25,428 bases of DNA from Oppiella nova (GCA_905397405.1 CAJPVJ010000436.1:1-25428); one strand, 5' to 3'. Counted from the stretch's first letter, positions 1 to 12,400 are shown. Numbers and translations are program-made. Notes: generated by a model not told the origin, from the sequence alone.

Positions 1-2047
1 TACTCATAATAGTAATGATATCTTATAGTTGTTCTAATGGTTCTCTTTTAGTAATTGTTTAACAAAATTATATGTTTTATACTTAATTTAATAACAGAAA
101 ATTGTGTGTTTAATAAATTCTTACATTTTGTATACAATAAAATTGTTTTATGTTAACTAAATGATACATTAATTTAGTTCAATGAGTATATTATTACATA
201 GTATTTGAGTTGCTTTTGTAATAAAGGTTTTAAGTAACACATGAAAATTTGTATTGTACAACACAGTAATATCTTACAGTTAAATCATTTGTTTGTAACA
301 AGATATTTTTATATTATTGTATTGTAAGATATTAAGATTCAATGTTTATAAATCAGCATACAAATTTTATTGTAGATAAATTAATTTTGATAATTAAGCA
401 CATAAGTGAATTAAGCTTTTGAGTCATTTAATAGGCTCATCATAACGTGATATTAAACAAAACTAAGGTCAGGTTTCTCTCAACATTTGTTTAATTATTG
501 AAAAGTTCATTGCAATCGTTGTAACTACTGTTACAGAATTTGAAACATTAAATTAGTCACAAATTTTTGCTTCTGTACTACTATTAGGAACAATACAACT
601 CCCCTCATGTTAGAGTCATATTTAGATGAAAACTATTTTTGCGATGAAAATACATTGAATGCCCTGAATTTCCTGCAAATGAAGGGCAGGTGGTGTTGGA
701 ATATATGGACTGGTGTTGGGGGCGGCGCAGGTGATGGCTTTTGCCATTAACTCAATTTGCAATTTTCGGCGGCAAATACTCTATGCACTCGTTTTGAGTT
801 TTCAATGTTTCATAAATGAGTAGTAAATACGAGCTTTCGATGCAATGATTTTTAAATCGAAATCAAATGTTTTGTACGAATTGTCTGTATTTTTAGACAC
901 ACTTCAAACTCGCATTTCTATACCATTATGTATAGTAATGAAGTGAAAACAGTAGACTCTAATCGAAACAATAATACAATAATAAATGCAAAAATTGTGT
1001 TCAAACTCTTCACTCTTCCCCTCATTTTTGTCAATGCGTTCGCTTGAAGTTCATTACCAAATGATTTTTAGGGCTCCACTCTATCGCCCGTCAAAACTGC
1101 ACACATTATCCTCTAGTATCCTCTTCTCAACTTTCATTTCAGTCTCTCTCTCTCTCTCTCTCTCCATATCTTTTGCTATTTTTCTGGTTTTAATTGTATT
1201 TTTTAAATGCATTTTTTTTAATTCACAATTGCAGTCCTCATATCCTCTTCTCAACTTTCATTTCAGTCTCTCTCTCTCTCTCTCTCTCTCTGCCACTTCA
1301 TACACTCTATTTGGTAGTATATCTGATGAACACATAGACCGCACCGATGCTGTGGAGACCACTCAACCGGAATGACGATTAGTATAGAGAGAAAGAGCTG
1401 ATGGAAAGGGAGAATATTTTCAATTATACAAAAGGGATAACCATTTATATAACTTATATAAGTTTGGAGTATATCTACAGTATTGACGTATTCCTAGATA
1501 TACAGTACAGCACGCGCTGAGTATCTCTCTAACAGTGCCGGTGCTCTGGTGTCTAACGGAGCAAATGATGCATAAAAATTTTGAGTCAAATCAGACGGAA
1601 CTCGATTGGGATTAGGAGGACATAAATGTGATGAAAGTTTTTTTTATGAAAATGTTTTCACTTCACATATTGTTTCATGTTTTACTCTTATATAACAAAA
1701 ACCCTGCTATAAAAAAGTATTTCTTGTCTGTCGAGCAAACCTCTGGCCATCAAAAGCACGAATTGTGGGCACAATTAGAGCACACATTTCGTAGAGTAAG
1801 GGGTGCTGTGAATGACTTGTCATTTATATTCTCCTTTTGCGGTCGACTTTGGCTTCCGCTCTCTTAAGCATCTCTTAAATACTTGTAATTTTAATAATAA
1901 TTGTTATTTAAAGTAATGTCGTGTGAAATGTGAACAACGAATGCATAAATAAATTGACAGGAAATTAAGGCTGAAGTGAAACCACCCTTTTGTGACATTT
2001 ATGTCAGATTTGCTTATTTTTTAAAACAAAAAACTAATATTCTATAG
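1..2047. other. AT-rich stretch without a recognisable gene, left of the Beat-like exons
   Basis: I see no exon that would supply the first Ig domain of the Beat-like gene that follows, so this is most simply part of a long upstream intron or flank. It ends at an acceptor (TATAG, 2043-2047) that opens the first recognised exon. Two less AT-rich patches (about 600-740 and 1490-1860) have short open frames but no domain I recognise. The open frame around 986-1375 is mostly an artefact of the CT microsatellite described separately. Confidence 0.6.
1117..1291. repeat. Duplicated CT microsatellite unit
   Basis: A unit beginning TATCCTCTTCTCAACTTTCA and running into a (CT)n tract occurs twice in direct orientation, at 1117-1164 and 1241-1291, offset by 124 bases. 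The lead-in of about 26 bases is identical in the two copies and the CT tracts differ slightly in length. The intervening DNA is T-rich and not obviously shared. This looks like a local duplication of a microsatellite and its left flank. Confidence 0.85.
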
Positions 2048-3967
2048 GTTTGCCCAAAGAGGGTCCGGTTATAACAGGGATTAGAGCGCAACAGTACGGT
2101 ATCGGAGATTTAGGTATGTATTACATAACAGATATAAAAATTCACATTCATTTGTATGGATTGCCAACTCTATTAATTGGATTTTTTCGTATAATTAGTG
2201 AACGTCACGTGTAGCGCCGGACCATCAAAGGTAATCATTGCACTCGACTATTACTTTTATGTAGCCTATCATATCACATACACCACAATATGTGTTCACT
2301 GTTATTGTCTCCTCCAATGTGAGAAAAAACTCACAATTAATTATAGTTTGAAAATTAATCTAATAGTCATTATATTAGAGAATAAGAATTAGTATAACTC
2401 ACGAAACACTTTCTATAATTACATAACTATTGTATTGCATTCATAGAAGTAATTCATAACATGAAAATGCATTTAATTTATGTCTTACAAGAAAAAGAAA
2501 TAAATTCAGTCATAAATCAGAGACGAAAATGAGAATTTAAATTAAAAATTATATATTTTTCCAATACATTCATAACGTAACTCATATCTATATATCGCCG
2601 ACTTAAGCCTCAGTCAACACTTTCGTGGCTAATCAACGGCGAGCCGGCAGATGAATCCTGTCTGCGATACATCCAAACCCCGAAACGAATGGACGGTTTG
2701 CAGAAATGCTCGCTTCAACTGCAGTTCAACGCAGAGAGGCATCAATTCATTGGTGGCATCATTAAGCTCCGGTGCACAAGTGTCATATCACAGGCATACT
2801 CCATGAGCAGCGAAGAAATTATAGTATCAGATCACGCGAAGGCATCGCATACTCACTCAGGTATTAATACCTAAAAACACAATACAATACATGACTAATA
2901 TATTTCTTGCCTCCCATTAATCCCCTCACATATCACTTACACTATATATTCTGTACTCATTTTTTTCATTCAAAAATTAATTCTTGCTTTTGGTTACAGT
3001 TCACGAGAGTGAGGGCCCTATCATTAGTGGTGGGCGTCCCACCTATAATGTCGGAGATCTCATTAATCTAACCTGTACGTCATCCAAGTCCTACCCGGCG
3101 CCACAGCTTAAGTTCTACATTAATGACAAAGAGGTAATCACTACATTGGCTAACATTTATTATTCTCTATATTACTGTCATTATTATGTATAAGTGTTTT
3201 AATGTTTGTTTTGCATTCCTTTATGCAAATCTAACTTATATTTAATTCTATTATTATATCGTACGGTATATGAAGTATACTTTAATGTCTTTCCATGTTG
3301 TATGCGATCGTTAGGCCAGAGCTGAATACCTCCGATACTATCCAAAAGTGCAATTCCAAGACGGAAATGAAGTGTCGGTTTTGGGTCTGCAGTTGAGAGT
3401 AAATCCAACACATTTTGGCGGCTCTTCCACTACCAAACGAAGAACACACTCTTCGGGCAAAGATAATCAACAAATTAAACTCAAATGTACGGCAACTCTG
3501 GAGAAAGTGATCGACACATCGAGTCGAGAGACGATCATCGGAAGCAGTCAACAGAGCTCTGGACTACATATTGCAGAAAACAAAGCTGGTATTACTGCCG
3601 GTGCCGAAGCATCGCCCATTATTACTGTCCATTTGTTATGATATATAGTTCTGTTTGACTCCAAATCTTGTATACAATGTCTGATCAAATGAAATGAATT
3701 TTCAAATTAATTGCTTTATTATTAAATTTTTCAAATTCTTATCTGAAATGAACTTTTTCTGTGAGATTAAGACTCGTAACGAAATTATCTTTAAATGCTT
3801 TTCTCATTTGTCTTTTGCACGTATCGACACGATATTGATATTGATTAATATATTTGTATTTTCTTTCTCTTACAGTAAATATGAATAGAGGACAGACATT
3901 ACTGTCGACACAAATTCTTGTGCTGTTAATATGTTGTTACACAACCATTTGGTATTCGCGATCATAG
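2048..3967 (+). CDS. Beat-family (beaten path-like) Ig protein, 3' part, with two tandem Ig2-type domains
   Basis: Six exons with GT-AG junctions join in phase: 2048-2113, 2199-2230, 2608-2860, 3000-3133, 3315-3588 and 3876-3967 (stop TAG 3965-3967). Beat proteins are arthropod adhesion molecules that in Drosophila bind Side-family partners and guide motor axons; they normally carry one V-type Ig and one second Ig. The first three exons encode one such second Ig domain (GPVITGIRAQQYGIGDL, VNVTCSAGPSK, LSWLINGEPAD, IIKLRCTSVIS). The next two encode another (GPIISGGRPTYNVGDLINLT, LKFYINDKE, EYLRYYPKV, VSVLGLQLRVNP, IKLKCTATL). The last exon adds a hydrophobic tail around LLSTQILVLLICCY, resembling a GPI signal or membrane segment. 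If the last intron is retained, the frame ends instead at TGA 3639-3641. The signal peptide and Ig1 exons are not in the window. Domain identity is strong; gene limits and the last exon are inferred from splice phase. Confidence 0.8.
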
Positions 3968-4027
3968 GCTGACGGCAACTGCAGAATATATAACTGAAAA
4001 TAATTTTATTATTATAATTGTGTTTGA

Positions 4028-4033
4028 AATAAA
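4028..4033 (+). terminator. Candidate polyadenylation signal for the Beat-like gene
   Basis: AATAAA lies about 60 bases after the proposed TAG stop at 3965-3967, a suitable distance for a short 3' UTR. Such hexamers are common by chance in AT-rich DNA, so only its position supports it. Confidence 0.4.
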
Positions 4034-5516
4034 ATACAAATACAAATATACTGTATATTAAATGTGCGGAACTTCTTGTCGTTTGACACTCGCGCCTAAC
4101 ATCACATCCAAAAACAAATTGGGAATTGAATTGCATTACAATTAAGGCTTGACTTAACGCTAAAGTGTATGTTATTTCTTCATTTGAAGCCCAAAAGTGA
4201 GGGACAATTCGCGACATAAAAAGCAAAGAAAAAGACTATTAGACATAAAACTTAATAAACTTTTGTTTTTCTAATAACAATAATAATACCTGTTTTCCTG
4301 TGAATATTGCACTGTAAGAGACAAACAGGAATCAGAGGCTTAATCGCTGCAAACTGTGATTTATGTATAACAAAAAAAGTGTCGTTCAAATAAAGACAGA
4401 CAGCAAAGTGGGAAAGACAGCAAAAGTGTAATATCATGGCATTAGTGGATCGGAGGGATCAGATCCACGCAAATGATAAATACAGTACTAGTCTTGAAAT
4501 GAATCAACAAAACAGAAGTGTGAGAACTGATGGCAACAGACAAAACAAAAACACTCAATGGATAGAGGAATGAGAGACACAATTGCGAGTATGTTTTTGT
4601 GAAATATGTGCTTGTTTGTTGGCCTCACATTGGGATGTGTTGGAACCGCTTCTGCAATAACTGCAATAACAATCACCACTCAAGTCATTCCAAACCATTG
4701 TTTTCAGCTCTTTTTATTTCTTCCTTTTATTCTTTTATTTAGTTTTTTATATAAAAAAGAAAAATCACAAAAATCTTATCAAGATATCATTTGAAAACCG
4801 TGTTCTCGAGATAAAAGTGAAGTCTTTATAATCATTTTCGTCGCATTGTTTCTGTAAAACTCTTTTTTAAACACATATTTGTTTCTCAACTCGTTTTTAT
4901 GCATCAAATCTATTGAATAATTTTTACAAAAATTTAAATCTCCGGACATTCATTGTTTTTAGATTTCTCATCCAAGGCTTATTATTTTTTTGTTGTTATT
5001 TATTTACTTATATAAATCATTATTATTAATGTATATTTAAAATCTGAAATAATTTATTTAATTATAATTAAATTAATGACATCTAATTTCTAATTATAAC
5101 AGATCTTCTCATTCGAAAACAAATCTTTTAATCAAATTATATATAATTTTTTGAAACAAAAAACTTTCTCTTTGTATATCAATATGAAAAAAAGTTAACA
5201 AAAGTATTAAAACAGTTTATTCTTTTCTCAAAACAAAAATCGATTTAATATTTGATTATATTTTTCACTATAATATCATAGAAACACATTTAAAGTTATT
5301 AAAGAATTTAATTAATTTTGGGGTTTCTATTAAAATATGAATCAAAAATATTTTCTAATAATAATATAAGTTAATAACAACAACAACAAAATGCAGTAAA
5401 TGTAGTTCTTGATGAATATTCTGAACAACAAACACTTTATGATTATTATTGCAGACTTTATACTACCAATTTTAGTAGTAAACAATTTTATTACTATTTT
5501 TAATTTGGCAAAAGTT

Positions 5517-5522
5517 TTTATT
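5517..5522 (-). terminator. Candidate polyadenylation signal for laminin alpha
   Basis: TTTATT on the plus strand is AATAAA on the minus strand, about 140 bases past the laminin stop codon. A second copy lies at 5487-5492. Both are plausible by position only, given the AT content. Confidence 0.3.
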
Positions 5523-5661
5523 TTTCATTAAATGAAATAACTTTGATTAGAAATTTAAGTTCACTTTAATATAATTATTTCTAAAAGAAATCTATAATAG
5601 GTGTAAAAATTCTCTATAAAATGATATAAATATATTTGAGGTAGTCTTGCATTAGCTTTAA

Positions 5662-8600
5662 TTAATTTGTTGGACAAGAATTGGGTAAAACATGAAAAAG
5701 TTTCATATCAGAGATCCAATCCTTTCGCTTGTCATTAATGGCAACATTTCGCAGACAACCCCTAAACGGATCCGTTTGTTGTAAAACACTATTCCTCGCA
5801 AAATCTGTGAAAATAATTAAATGAATGAAAAAAATACTTAAAACTATATCCCATTTATACGACAAATACCGGGCAGTCCTCCGATATAGAGAGGCGCTGA
5901 CGTGAAGGGCTCAGACTTTTTCTGTTCCTTCTCATTGAGACCGTAAGCGACTTCATGTCTGTCCACTTTAAGTGAGATGGAGTTCTTGGTGTACAACACT
6001 TTAATCAAATGCCATTTTCCGTCACACATATCGTACTTTGAATCAAACTTCTTCGCAGCTCTGATGGGACCGTCGCTTACATCGACTGATGCGATGATAT
6101 CTCCGTCGAAGAGCTCTATTGAAAGGGCCGGCACTCCATCACTGGTACTGCCATTGCTTACACTCAATAGGATTCCATTCAAACGCGTTGTTTTAAATTC
6201 TAGTTCAATGTCTGCCTTAAAACCCAAATTAAACTTTTCATCTGATATTAGACACAAAGAGAGGAACAGAAAATGGTATCAATTCTTCAATTCATTTAAT
6301 TTGATCGATTGTGTAAAGTAAGCAAAAATAAGCAAGCAAAAATCAAATGAAATACCAAATATAGCGTATCCGTCGCCCGCAAAATAGGCACCCTTTTCGA
6401 TACGAGTGAAACACTCGCTCACGTTATGCATCAAACCTGAGGCCAAATCGACATAATTGTGATTAATGTGGAAATTCTTGAGACATCCTTTGAAACTTTC
6501 TCTCATTATGTTTAACTCGTTATTATTGACTTCATTGAGACCTTCGGGAACGCCTCCAATATAAATGGGACTTTTAAGGGGTATCTTTTTCCTCACTTTC
6601 GTCGACTCGACTAACTGATTATTATCTACTTTTAATGAAAAACTTTTGCCAACTTTGGCGAGCGTTACGTTATGCCAGTGGCCGTCATTAAGCGGCTCTC
6701 TATTACTACTAATGAGTTCCGTTCGCTTTTTCTCGGAAAGCTCAGCGATGACATACCCGCCCCTCAGCGCTAATGTCAATTGAAATCTAATCTTATTGTT
6801 GTGGCCTCTAATCAAGACTATCAGACCATTCGGATAATAGGTTCTGAACTCAAACATTAGATTAAAGTCTTGCGAGAACTCCATAGCGTCTCGATTGAGG
6901 CTAATGTGCGAATGCAAGGCATCGCCGATCTCCACGGCTCGCCTTTCCGATGAGTACTCAGGCATCTCTGCACAGGTATCATAGGGTTGGGAGGGCATCA
7001 TCCGTTCCATTGGATCGGGGAAATCATCAGGAAAACCATTTATAAAACTAAAATCAAAGGTTTTCAAACGTTAAAGTGCTGTGAACGGTATATATTCAGG
7101 CGAATAACTTTTGGAAAAAAACATTCAAAGCATAAAAATGAGAAAAAACATTCATAGAAAACATATATTTTATGCAATATTTGAGTTCACTTTTATTGAG
7201 AAAAAGATGTAAACATTTGAATTTAAAAATAGAAATAATAATAAGGTAGCAAAACATAAAAGAATATAAAAATAGATCAAACAGTTTGAGAATCAATGCA
7301 AAAACAAAGTAAAAGAAAATTTTGGGAAGTATACAGAATATTCATTCATTAAGTGTTTGCAAACATAAATGCATTCAAAATATTTCAAAACATAGAAGAA
7401 TTTGGAAGAAATAGAAGTTCAAAGTTGTCTTCATGCGAATAACAGGCCATTTGGCTGTAAATCATTCCGATATATTATATTAAACCGGGTTCTCGACCAA
7501 CCTATTCAAGCCATCACTCTCTCGTCCAATGCCTACCCCTTCAAAAGCAACTGGCTCATTCAGTTTTAATAGTCTTCCATTGAATACGGCGTCTCTTATG
7601 ACACCCTTTAGCGGCTCTTTAGTGCCCGCCATTCCCTTCAACGACATTCCGTCGGCTACAAGTCATGAGTAAAATAAGATTTATTTATTTTATTACTTTA
7701 TAAAAAGATATGAATTTAATTCATTTGAAAACATGACTTACGTAAACCTCCCAAATAAAGGCCTCCAGCAGTGGGTGCATCGATGTCTTTAGTGCCGCGG
7801 GCCAGACGAGTGGTTCCGACCTCTTTGTCGTCGAGGGCTAGACTTATTCTGTCGAAAGATTTGAGAAACACATTAATTATTTGAAAATATAATTCAATCG
7901 TTGGTTTGAAAGATATCTCACTTTCTAAGTTTTTTCTGAACGGAAACTGTATGGTATTGCCCGTCATTTACAGTCATTAACTGATCATTCAATATGGTCT
8001 CCCCTACCCCGCCATTAAATCTGGCCTCCAGTACGCCATTTACGATCGATAGGGAGTAGTAGTGCTGTCGACAAATAAAATATTTGATTTAAAATATATA
8101 TAAATTCTTCATAAGAAATTAAGATAAGTATTCACAGAATATCATTTAAATATTTTGTTAAACAGATTACTGTGCAAAACACTAACCGAATCGCGACCCC
8201 GGGGTCCTTTTGTGCCTTCAAATGTAGATAATAGCAAAAGTGCTTCGTTTTGTGTTGTTTTAAAAGTAAAACTGAAATCTGCGTCCTCTTTAAGGGGCTC
8301 TCCATTAAGTTGCAAATATCCAGATCCTTTAAAGTTAACCACTTTAATAGTCTTTTCTCTGCAACCCGTTTCCACTCCAAACGCCTGCATTTGCATCAGA
8401 TTTAGAGGAGTGGTATCTATTTGCGGGTCTTTCATACAGCCGAGGAAGGGCTTAAACACAACAGTCGGCCAGTGATAAGATGTGAAGTTAGGCGTAACGC
8501 CTCCGAAGTATAGCTCACTATCAGAGAGTTCAAGATTTGTTTGACTTCCTGATGGTAACCTTCCTTCAAGATATTCCTCCTGAACAGAGAGAACTCCCTC

Positions 8601-9479
8601 TAGTTTTTCGCGTTCAGCGTCTAACTTAACCCACTGTCCCGTATTGTACTTCATTTTACTGGTCAACGAAAGTCGGGGTGAATTACCGACATTGAACTGA
8701 TAGACCACTCTTCCATCCTTTAGATATATTGCTATAAAATCACCGGTCGTTGGGTTTGCTGTGAAGAAGAGCAACGCCTCCTCATCGAAGGTCTTGAACT
8801 GAAGTGACACCAAATACTTCTTCTTATCGTAGCGTTTAATTTGATTGAGTATTACATAAGAGTCTTCTCCTTTGAATAAGAAAGTACTTAAATCTTTAGG
8901 TTCCGTCGCGCCTTCCTTACAGCCCTCACAGCCCTTATTTGTAGTGAAATTCCAGAGTCCGACAGGTTTTCCATCTAAAAATAGTTCATAAAGACATCCG
9001 GCGTACGAACGCGATCTCAGCTCTCGAGGAGTTCTGAAGTCTGGCGGCACTTCTCCGATGAAGAAATATGAGTCGCGATTCAAATCCATTCGATTGAATC
9101 CTTCGGGTGATGAGTCGGATATCTCGAACGGATCCGCTTTCAGTCCATCGGGTATTCTCTTGACTGTAAGTGTGGCCACATTTCGGATGCGATTCACTTC
9201 TATTTTATACCATTGACTGTCTTTCAGCAACTGCTGATCGTTGGTCTCAATGTTGAGACTGTGGGCCAACATCTTAGTGCCGCCGCCGGCGTTCCAAATG
9301 AACCGTATCTTTCGGTCAACCATTTCTATAGCCATGAAGTCATCGGTTCTTTTGCTTCCAATGAAGAACAGAAGGCAATCGCGCGCCTCGTCTTTGATGG
9401 CATAGTTGAGGATAATGTTATTGGAAACGGAGGGCTCTATCTGTGGCTCATAAGATCGGGCGCAGACACCACTCCTATC
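5662..9479 (-). other. Laminin alpha: five C-terminal LG domains
   Basis: LG domains bind integrins, dystroglycan, perlecan and heparan sulfate. LG1 runs from about 9480 to 8930, LG2 to about 8370, LG3 to 7502 (four exons), LG4 within 6356-7047 and LG5 over the last two exons. Each shows the strand pattern with DGxWH-like and YIGG or YLGG motifs ([13 protein letters not shown] in LG3, [12 protein letters not shown] and [11 protein letters not shown] in LG4, [12 protein letters not shown] in LG5). The chain ends [10 protein letters not shown]3 lacks the usual C-terminal Cys pair that the other four keep. A Pro- and Asp-rich linker of about 40 residues ([15 protein letters not shown]) joins LG3 to LG4; I see no clear furin site in it. 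Confidence 0.93.
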
Positions 9480-12400
9480 GGCGCCGAGTGAGACACGAAT
9501 GCTGGCGGCCTTCTGTCGGGCCAATAGGATCCGGTCCTTCAGTTCCTTCATATTGAGCTCCATTTGATTGTGCAGTCGATTCACTCTATCGGCGATCTCT
9601 TGCGCCCTATCGGCCAGTCGTGAGGAGTCCCTTAAGTCACTTCTCGCCTGTTCTATGATTTTGGTTAAGTTATCCAAACCGGATGTCGTTCCCGCTTTCA
9701 GACGATTGAGTTTTGGCATCAAATCTGAGGCAATTCGTCTGTCGATGTCATCGATGCGTCGGTGCATGTCTTCGAGTCCGTCCAAAATGTTTCGCAGTTT
9801 AGACTCAACTCCGCGAAGAATACCTGAAAGATCTTTCGGTAATCCATCCAAAGCTCTGTTAATGAGGTCGAGGTTTCGTTTGCCATTCACTAAGTCATCG
9901 TTGATCACATCCAATCGCATCCGTTTCTTCGCCAGTTCTCTCTCCAGTTCCGGAACCCTATTGTCTCGAATATCCTTCGCCTGCGCCAGCAGTTCATCAC
10001 TCCTTTGTTTGGCTTTTCTGGCTCTAAGAGTAAGCGCGTCATCTGTTCCGGGATAGGCCTCTTTGTAAGCCCTCTCTGCGGCCGCATTGGCCTTCTTTGC
10101 CGCGTCCTCTGCTGCCGCCAACGCATCGATAATCTTCTGATAGACTTTCGCAGCCTTTAGCGGATATTCGGCCACATCTCGAGTCGAATTGAAGAGTCCG
10201 TTCAAGAAGTTTACTTGTCGTATAAGTTCTTCGGCATGTCTTTGACAGGGAATCACATATTTTTCGGTATATTCGGGATTAAGTCGGGCCAAAATGCTTC
10301 GCCTCTCCTCCACGAGTTGTGTCCCGTTGTCCACTTCGACCAGAAGTCGCGGCAGAATATCATAAGTGACGGCCGCTTCAATCAGTGCATTCTTGGCCGC
10401 CTCTAACAGGATGTGGGCTTCAGTGAGGGTAGCGTTGGCCACATCCGCGTGCTTTGAACTGTTGGCAATGGCGTCGTGAATGAATGCCTTAATGGGTCGC
10501 GACTCCTGAACTAATTTGGTGGTCGTCTGAATCGGCGGTTGAATCTTGTTTTGGACTATCGATAGAATATCTCTGAGAAGTTCAGCCAAACGATCCAATC
10601 GTTCTTTAAGAGGACCGGTATGTTTGCGATCTGTTAAAAGTGCTCGGACTCTATCCAATAGGTTCTTAGCTTTTCTTAACTCTCTGTCTGATTCTTCAAT
10701 ACGAGGTCTAAAATCCCTGGCCTGTAGTTCTCGTAATATGCGCTCCGCTTCCTGAAGCATGCGGTCAGATATGTGTCCAATGGGGTCGTGAGAGTCAACT
10801 CCATGTCTACGCAATTGGTTCACCACTTCAATGATCTTTTCCCACAAATCGTTGAGCAAATCGAGGACAGTCTGCGCGTCATTCTTCACATTCTCCGCTT
10901 CTTTAGCCAAAAGGGGTCCTCTATTACTCAGCTCACGTGACTTCAGGTATAATATGTCAGCCCATGTTTCGAGATCAAAGCCCACCGTATAATTGCCAAC
11001 GAGTTGATGGCCCTGTGATACCAGGTATTGGTATTTATTCAATCGCGTAATCAACGTGGTGAATTTATTGGTCAAATGCAATAATCGAGTCCACGGAAGG
11101 TTTCCCACATCTGTTAGGTTTGCCTCCTCTACCAGAACCTGTAGGAACTCGACGTCATCCAGAAGTAGTCCCGTGCACTCGTCGTCGCAATTCAGACATC
11201 CCTCGTCTGTGATTATATGCCTGGGCGGACAGTTGTCGCACTTTAATCCAGATATTCCTAATTATTTAAATCCATTTTCAAATTTGATCATAAATTTTTG
11301 AATAAATAATTTTAAAATAAAATGTGAACACATACCCTCCTTGCACCGGCACTGACCAGTCACTTTGTCACAGATATTATGAATTGATCCAAATGGACTA
11401 AGAATGACAGTAAAATGAATTAATGATAATTTTTAATTATTTTAAATATAATATTCAACACTTACCTGCAATTACAGGGCAGACAAACACCTCGAGGACT
11501 CATAGGATTACCCCAATAGCCATCCGCACAGATTTCACAGTGAACTCCTGTATATCCTTCCGTACAGTTAGTACAGATCCAATCGTTAGTACCCCTGAGC
11601 TCACACGTGTCACTGAATGAATTGGCGACAGTAGGACAGGCACACGGACGGCAAGGTATTCCTCGCGTCGGGTCTCCATAATAGCCTTTAATACAGAGAT
11701 TACAATAGGGACCGGTTGTAAAACCAGCACAATTGGTACAAATGCCAGTTTCCTTATCGCACGTGCGACTCATGTTATTACAGGGACAGGGCTCAGCCCA
11801 ACCCACCAAATCAAGGATGTCCTTTGAATCCAAATAATTAGGTTTTCTCTTTCGATAGTAACCGATATTCGGGTCCTGACACGAGGCCTCAGTGTATTGC
11901 GGCGGACACTTACACTGCTCCACACCAATGGCTGTATTAGTTGCCGGCGCCACACCTCTGGCCGTATCGACCGATAGGTCAGTGATTCTGACGAGTTTGA
12001 CGTCCGCGCCATCAGTCGCTCGGATCAAAATGTACTGAACTTTTTGAAGCGCAACCATAAGCATAGCACGTGTCACCGGCATCTGCGGGTTGTCCAACTG
12101 AACCCACTGAGACTCGTGGAGTCTTATCTGATGGAGACCTGTCACCGATGGGTTGTTATCATATTCTGGTCCAGAATGCGAGAGAACCAGTCGATGATTG
12201 CCTTGAAGCATAACCAATGGGAACCTCTGAAGCATTTTTTCCGGGAAACGACTTCCACTTCGGTGGTAAAGTCGGAACCGAATGAATCCGTTATAACTCA
12301 ACACCTGATCGTTGAGCGCTTCTTTGGGAAGCGCCCAATAGAATGGCTGATCCACTATATATCGGACGCCAATTGTTTCTCCCGTTTCGGGTATCAATTT

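Larger units (their letters stand above)
3968..5661. other. AT-rich stretch between the converging Beat-like and laminin genes
   Basis: About 1.7 kb between the 3' ends of two convergent genes. Nearest the genes it presumably holds their 3' UTRs. Positions 4440-4700 are less AT-rich and show overlapping short open frames on both strands, but none has a recognisable domain or splice partner. I see no tRNA, no mobile-element open frame and no long repeat. Confidence 0.6.

Noticed and set aside
986-1375. 129-codon open frame rich in Ser-Leu
   Set aside because: Its length comes from two CT microsatellite tracts that read as Ser-Leu in every copy. There is no domain and no splice context.
4488-4794. 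Overlapping short open frames on both strands (about 62 codons each), one with a signal-like start
   Set aside because: Short, mutually antisense, with no recognisable domain and no suitable exon neighbours; probably convergent 3' flank.
7068-7490. An extra exon in the 454-bp intron between LG3 and LG4
   Set aside because: The flanking exons already join in phase (AG plus T). The intron interior is AT-rich with only a low-complexity open frame and no LG-like sequence.
7490-7510. The donor CCG/GTTTAA as the end of the LG3 exon
   Set aside because: It would leave phase 0, while the next exon needs two bases. AG/GTTGGT at 7502 has the right phase and a better consensus.
9568-10056. Plus-strand open frame of 162 codons, and similar frames at 9213-9491, 10546-10755 and 12044-12466
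   Set aside because: They lie antisense to laminin coding exons. The minus strand there encodes unmistakable coiled coil, LG and L4 sequence, so these are mirror frames in GC-richer coding DNA.
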